A stretch of 64,000 nucleotides of DNA from Methylobacillus flagellatus_A (lineage in GTDB: Bacteria; Pseudomonadota; Gammaproteobacteria; Burkholderiales; Methylophilaceae). The stretch lies in assembly GCF_031344055.1 (NCBI RefSeq), contig NZ_JADBEN010000007.1. One strand, 5' to 3'. Shown piece by piece: positions 60,473 through 64,000 of this stretch. Every line of letters begins with the position of its first letter. Positions within the stretch are counted from its first letter, which is position 1. Both the position numbers and the translations under genes were made by a program. The notes below the pieces were generated by a model. The model was not told the origin of the DNA. It was given only the letters and a program-made list of their open reading frames with translations, and did not search any database.

Positions 60473-63229
60473 TCATTTATCCTGTTTCTTCAGCAGGAGG
60501 ATGGTCGTCACCAGGACCACGGGAATGGTGACCAGCAGCGGCCAGAACGAGGCGTGCAGGTCGGAGAAATCCAGCGCCTTGCTGAACACGCCGCGGGTGA
60601 TGATCAGCATATAGGTGGTCGGGTATATTTCGCCGATGATGCGGCCCGCGCCTTCCAGCGACGAGACCGGGTTGAGCATGCCGGCGAACTGCACCGCCGG
60701 GACGATGGAGGCGATCATGGTGAAAAACAGCGCGGCAATCTGGCTGCGGGTGAAGGTAGAGGCGAGCAGGCCGATGCCGGTGGCCACGATGCAATAGAGG
60801 AAGGCGGCCAGCGCCAGCGTGGCGAAGCTGCCCTTGACCGGCACGTCGAACACGGTCACGGCGAGCAATACCATCAGCAGGAAATTCAGCATGGCGAGCG
60901 CGACATAGGGCAATTGCTTGCCGAGTAGAAACTCGGTGCGGGTCACCGGCGTCACGTAGAGGTTGATGATGGAGCCCAGCTCCTTCTCGCGCACCACGGA
61001 GAGGGCGGACAGCATGGCGGGCAGCATGAGCAGCAGCAGCGGGATCACCGCAGGCACCATCGCGGGCAGGCTGCGCACGTCAGGGTTGTAGCGGTAGCGC
61101 GTCTCTATGGTGGCCGCGCTCGCGACGCTGACGCCCAGTCGCTCCTGCGCCTGTTGCTGCAGCCATTGCTGGTGCATGCCTTGCACATAGCCCTGCACCG
61201 TCTCGGCGCGCTGCGGCATGGCGCCGTTCACCCAGGCGCCGATTTCGGCCCGGCTGCCGCGCTGCACGTCGCGGGCGAACCCGGGCGGTATCTCGATGGC
61301 GAGGGATAGCTCGCCGCTGCGCATACGCTGGTCCAGTTCCTGGTAGTCGCGGATCGGCGGCTGCTCGATGAAGTAGCGCGAGCCGGAAAGGTTGAGCGCA
61401 TAGTTCTGGCTCAGCGTGGTCTGGTCGCGGTCCAGCACGGCATAGGTCAGGTCCTCGACGTCCATGCTGATGCCGAAGCCCATGACGAACATGAGCAGCA
61501 TCGAGCCCGCCAGGGCGAGGCCGCCGCGTACCGGGTCGCGATGCAGCTCCAGCATTTCGCGCCAGAGGTAGCTGAACATGCGGTTGAGGCTGAAAAACCG
61601 ATGCGGAGCCTGGTGGCTGCCTTGCGTAATATCTGGCGTTGTATTGCTGTCTTGCTGAGCGGCGGGATCGGTGCCGCCGCCTGCTTCCACCAGGTAGTCG
61701 ATGAAGGCCTGCTCCAGCGTATCGGCGTTGCGTTGCGCGACGATGTTCGCGGGCGTGTCGCTGACCAGCACCTTGCCCGCATGCATTAGCGACATGCGGT
61801 CGCAGCGCTCGGCCTCGTTCATGAAGTGGGTGGAGATGAAGATGGTGACCCTATCGCGGCGCGACAGCTCGATCAACAGGCGCCAGAAATTATCGCGGGC
61901 GACCGGGTCGACGCCGGAGGTCGGCTCGTCGAGGATCAGCAGCTCGGGTTTGTGCACCATGGCGACGGCCAGCGACAGACGCTGGCGGATGCCGAGCGGC
62001 AAGCCGTCCGGCAGGCTGTCGAGCGCTTCTTCCAGGTCGAAGCGCTGCACCATTTCATCCACGCGGTTGGGGATGTTCGCTTCAGGCACGTGGAACAGGC
62101 GGGCATGCAGCACCAGGTTCTGCCGCACGGTCAGCTCGGTGTAGAGCGAAAACGCCTGCGACATGTAGCCGACGCGGCGGCGGGTGTCTATATCCCTGGG
62201 GTCGATTTCGTGCCCGAACAGCCAGGCCTGCCCTTCGCTGGCAGGCAGCAGGCCGGTGAGCATCTTCATGGTGGTGGACTTGCCGCAGCCGTTGGAGCCG
62301 AGAAAGCCGAAAATCTCGCCGCGGCGGATGCGGAAGCTGACGTGGTCGACGGCGACGAAATCGCCGAAGCGCATGGTGAGGTCCTTGGCCTCGATGGCGA
62401 TGTCCGCGTCGCTGCCGTCGCCCTCGGGCAACGGCGGAATCGTGACTTCCTGGTGGCCTTGCTTCTTTTCCTCGGGCAGCAGCGCGATGAACGCGGTTTC
62501 GAGGGAAGCGGAGCCCGTGCGTTCAAGCAGTTCCTGCGGCGTGCCCGTCGCCAGTACCTGGCCGTCGTCCATCGCCACCAGCCAGTCGAAGCGCTGCGCC
62601 TCGTCCATGTAGGCCGTGGCGACGATGACGCTCATGCTGCTTCTTTCCTGGCGGATGCGCTCGATCAGGTCCCAGAACTGGGCGCGGGCGAGCGGGTCGA
62701 CGCCGGTGGTGGGCTCGTCGAGGATCAGCAGGTCCGGGTCGTGAATCAGCGCGCAGCACAGGCCCAGCTTCTGCTTCATGCCGCCGGAAAGCTTGCCCGC
62801 CGGTCGGTCGAGGAATTTCTGCAGGCCGGTGCTGCGCGTGAGGTCGTCGATGCGCCGCCTGCGTTCCTGCGCATTATGGCCGAACAGGCGGCCGAAGAAT
62901 TGCAGGTTTTCCTCCACCGACAATGTTGGGTAGAGATTCTTGCCCAGGCCTTGCGGCATATAAGCGATGCGCGGGCAGACGTCGTCGCGGTGCTGCTTGC
63001 TGGACATATCGCCGCCCAGCGCCTCTACCTTGCCCGCCTGCACCGCCCTTGCGCCCGCCACCAGCGACAGCAGGCTGGACTTGCCGACGCCGTCCGGGCC
63101 TATCATGCCCACCATGCAGCCGGCCGGGATATCGAGGCTGATGCCGTCCAGCGCCGCGATCTTGCCGTAATGCAGGCTGACGTCCTGCAAGCGGACCACA
63201 GGCGCCGTCTGCTGCCGGGTTTCGCTCAC
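60473..63229 (-). CDS. rbbA: RbbA-like ABC transporter: two ATPase domains fused to an ABC-2 permease
   Basis: A 918-residue fusion like E. coli RbbA (911). ATPase 1 (residues about 10-250): GPDGVGKSSLLSLVAG, KLSGGMKQKLGLCCALI, LLILDEPTTGVDPLARAQFW. ATPase 2 (about 285-515): FGFLGSNGCGKSTTMKMLTGLL, the degenerate signature LPLGIRQRLSLAVAM, LLILDEPTSGVDPVARDNFW. The C-terminal half is an ABC-2 permease with a periplasmic domain. E. coli RbbA was described as ribosome-associated, but the yhiI-rbbA-yhhJ order here is that of an exporter with a membrane-fusion protein. The start overlaps the upstream stop (ATGA). Confidence 0.93.
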   Translation of the reverse strand: MSETRQQTAPVVRLQDVSLHYGKIAALDGISLDIPAGCMVGMIGPDGVGKSSLLSLVAGARAVQAGKVEALGGDMSSKQHRDDVCPRIAYMPQGLGKNLYPTLSVEENLQFFGRLFGHNAQERRRRIDDLTRSTGLQKFLDRPAGKLSGGMKQKLGLCCALIHDPDLLILDEPTTGVDPLARAQFWDLIERIRQERSSMSVIVATAYMDEAQRFDWLVAMDDGQVLATGTPQELLERTGSASLETAFIALLPEEKKQGHQEVTIPPLPEGDGSDADIAIEAKDLTMRFGDFVAVDHVSFRIRRGEIFGFLGSNGCGKSTTMKMLTGLLPASEGQAWLFGHEIDPRDIDTRRRVGYMSQAFSLYTELTVRQNLVLHARLFHVPEANIPNRVDEMVQRFDLEEALDSLPDGLPLGIRQRLSLAVAMVHKPELLILDEPTSGVDPVARDNFWRLLIELSRRDRVTIFISTHFMNEAERCDRMSLMHAGKVLVSDTPANIVAQRNADTLEQAFIDYLVEAGGGTDPAAQQDSNTTPDITQGSHQAPHRFFSLNRMFSYLWREMLELHRDPVRGGLALAGSMLLMFVMGFGISMDVEDLTYAVLDRDQTTLSQNYALNLSGSRYFIEQPPIRDYQELDQRMRSGELSLAIEIPPGFARDVQRGSRAEIGAWVNGAMPQRAETVQGYVQGMHQQWLQQQAQERLGVSVASAATIETRYRYNPDVRSLPAMVPAVIPLLLLMLPAMLSALSVVREKELGSIINLYVTPVTRTEFLLGKQLPYVALAMLNFLLMVLLAVTVFDVPVKGSFATLALAAFLYCIVATGIGLLASTFTRSQIAALFFTMIASIVPAVQFAGMLNPVSSLEGAGRIIGEIYPTTYMLIITRGVFSKALDFSDLHASFWPLLVTIPVVLVTTILLLKKQDK

Positions 63230-64000
63230 TCTGGTACTTTCACCGCCAGTTCAGCCGGCCATTCCGCCTGGTTGTCCACCTTGACCCAGGCCACGCCGGG
63301 CAGGCCGGTCTTGACCAGTTTCAGGTGTTTCTGCAACAGTTCGCGGTCTATCTGCGCCTTGACGCGGAACATCAGCTTCTGCCGCTCGCTTTCGGTTTCC
63401 ACCGTCTTGGGCGTGAATTGCGCGGTGCTGGCGACGAAGGAAATCGTGGCGGGGATGACGTACTGCGGCGCGGCATCAAGGATGATGCGCGCCTCCGCGC
63501 CCATCGCCAGCTTGCCTGCGGCGGCTTCGGGCAGGAAGAAGGTCATGTAGACGTCCGAGAGGTCGACCAGGTTGAGCACCTTGCCGCCGCCGGCGAGCAC
63601 TTCGCCCGGCTGCGCCACGCGATACTGCACGCGGCCGGCGCGGGGCGAGGTGAGCTGGCTGTCGGTGATGTCGGCCTCGATGCGCGCGATGGTGGCTTCC
63701 GCCGCCGCTACGGTCGAGCTGGCGCCTATCACCTGCGCCTTGGCCGCATCGATGGCGGCCTGCGATGCGGCGACTTGCGCCTTGGCGGCCTCGACGGCGG
63801 CCTGTGCGCTGCGCACCCTGGCGCGGTCGTCGTCCAGTTCCTGGATGGAGGAAGCGCCTTCAGCCGAGAGCGTCTCGGAACGCGCCAGGCGGCGCTGGGC
63901 GGCGTCCAGCTCGCTCTCGCGCTGTGTCACCAGCGCTTGCGTGGCGCGCTTGTCGCTTTCGCGCAAGGCTACCTGCGCCTGTGCGGCCACCACGCTGTTG
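63226..64000 (-). CDS. HlyD-family membrane fusion protein (YhiI-like), 5' end off window
   Basis: C-terminal 257 residues of a periplasmic adaptor; the start lies beyond the right edge. A long Ala/Gln-rich coiled-coil hairpin (RESELDAAQRRLARSETLSAEG, then SAQAAVEAAKAQVAASQAAIDAAKAQV) is followed by the lipoyl half TSPRAGRVQYRVAQPGEVLAGGGKVLNLVDLSDVYM and a beta-barrel domain. Together with the RbbA-like and YhhJ-like proteins it forms an ABC efflux system of the YhiI/RbbA/YhhJ type. Confidence 0.92.
   Translation of the reverse strand, partial: NSVVAAQAQVALRESDKRATQALVTQRESELDAAQRRLARSETLSAEGASSIQELDDDRARVRSAQAAVEAAKAQVAASQAAIDAAKAQVIGASSTVAAAEATIARIEADITDSQLTSPRAGRVQYRVAQPGEVLAGGGKVLNLVDLSDVYMTFFLPEAAAGKLAMGAEARIILDAAPQYVIPATISFVASTAQFTPKTVETESERQKLMFRVKAQIDRELLQKHLKLVKTGLPGVAWVKVDNQAEWPAELAVKVPE

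Noticed and set aside
1..64000. CRISPR arrays, tRNA or rRNA genes, insertion sequences with transposases, phage integrases
   Set aside because: None seen on reading both strands. Repeated units were limited to short inverted repeats and the single 59.2 kb element.

Overview
The window is about 64 kb of a GC-rich proteobacterial chromosome. Gene content and order point to a betaproteobacterium: a kdsD-kdsC-lptCAB-rpoN-hpf-hprK-rapZ-PTS run, zapA followed by a betaproteobacterial-looking 6S RNA, a BtuM-type vitamin B12 transporter, and phoU-ppx next to ppk. Together with a dimethylformamide locus this fits a methylotroph such as a member of the Methylophilaceae. The assignment is an inference from gene content, not from a marker-gene search.

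Layout. (1) 1-8.9 kb, minus strand: a cobalamin-riboswitch operon, btuB-btuM-cobO-cobB-cobN-like. It covers outer-membrane uptake, inner-membrane uptake, adenosylation and corrin amidation, and ends in an unusual CobN-family protein with a predicted signal peptide that runs off the window. (2) 9-21 kb: housekeeping genes (ZapA and a ZapB-like protein, 6S RNA, DUF2237, EVE, Fur, ilvA, rpiA, phoU-ppx, ppk, yggX) and a metal-type TonB receptor with a small His/Cys-rich partner. (3) 21.2-27.05 kb: a clearly AT-rich accessory block with an MDR-family reductase, an aldehyde dehydrogenase with a one-base frameshift near its start, an old yellow enzyme, an ArsR-type regulator and an LLM flavin oxidoreductase. 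It looks like a horizontally acquired electrophile or aldehyde detoxification set. (4) 27-41.3 kb: sodB, thiO, KDO/LPS export genes, sigma-54 and the regulatory PTS genes (without ptsN), ptsI and prlC. (5) 41.3-53.7 kb: small hypothetical genes, then the most interesting locus. This is a five-component branched-chain-amino-acid-type ABC transporter, an outer-membrane porin, the large subunit of N,N-dimethylformamidase and a LuxR-type regulator. The dimethylformamidase small subunit is fused in frame to the C-terminus of the LivM-type permease. (6) 53.7-64 kb: yaeQ, two toxin-antitoxin pairs, a YbaK-type deacylase, a hydrolase, a methyltransferase, an ABM-domain protein, rlmF, a palindromic intergenic repeat, and a YhhJ/RbbA/YhiI-type ABC export system that runs off the right edge.

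How the genes work together. The 43.2-52.2 kb operon reads as a complete amide-scavenging pathway: porin, periplasmic binding protein, inner-membrane transporter, then cytoplasmic hydrolysis to dimethylamine and formate, which a methylotroph can use for nitrogen, carbon and energy. The permease-enzyme fusion suggests the hydrolase is docked at the inner face of its own transporter. The B12 operon is a second integrated system, in which riboswitch-controlled uptake is combined with a possibly periplasmic chelatase-like protein.
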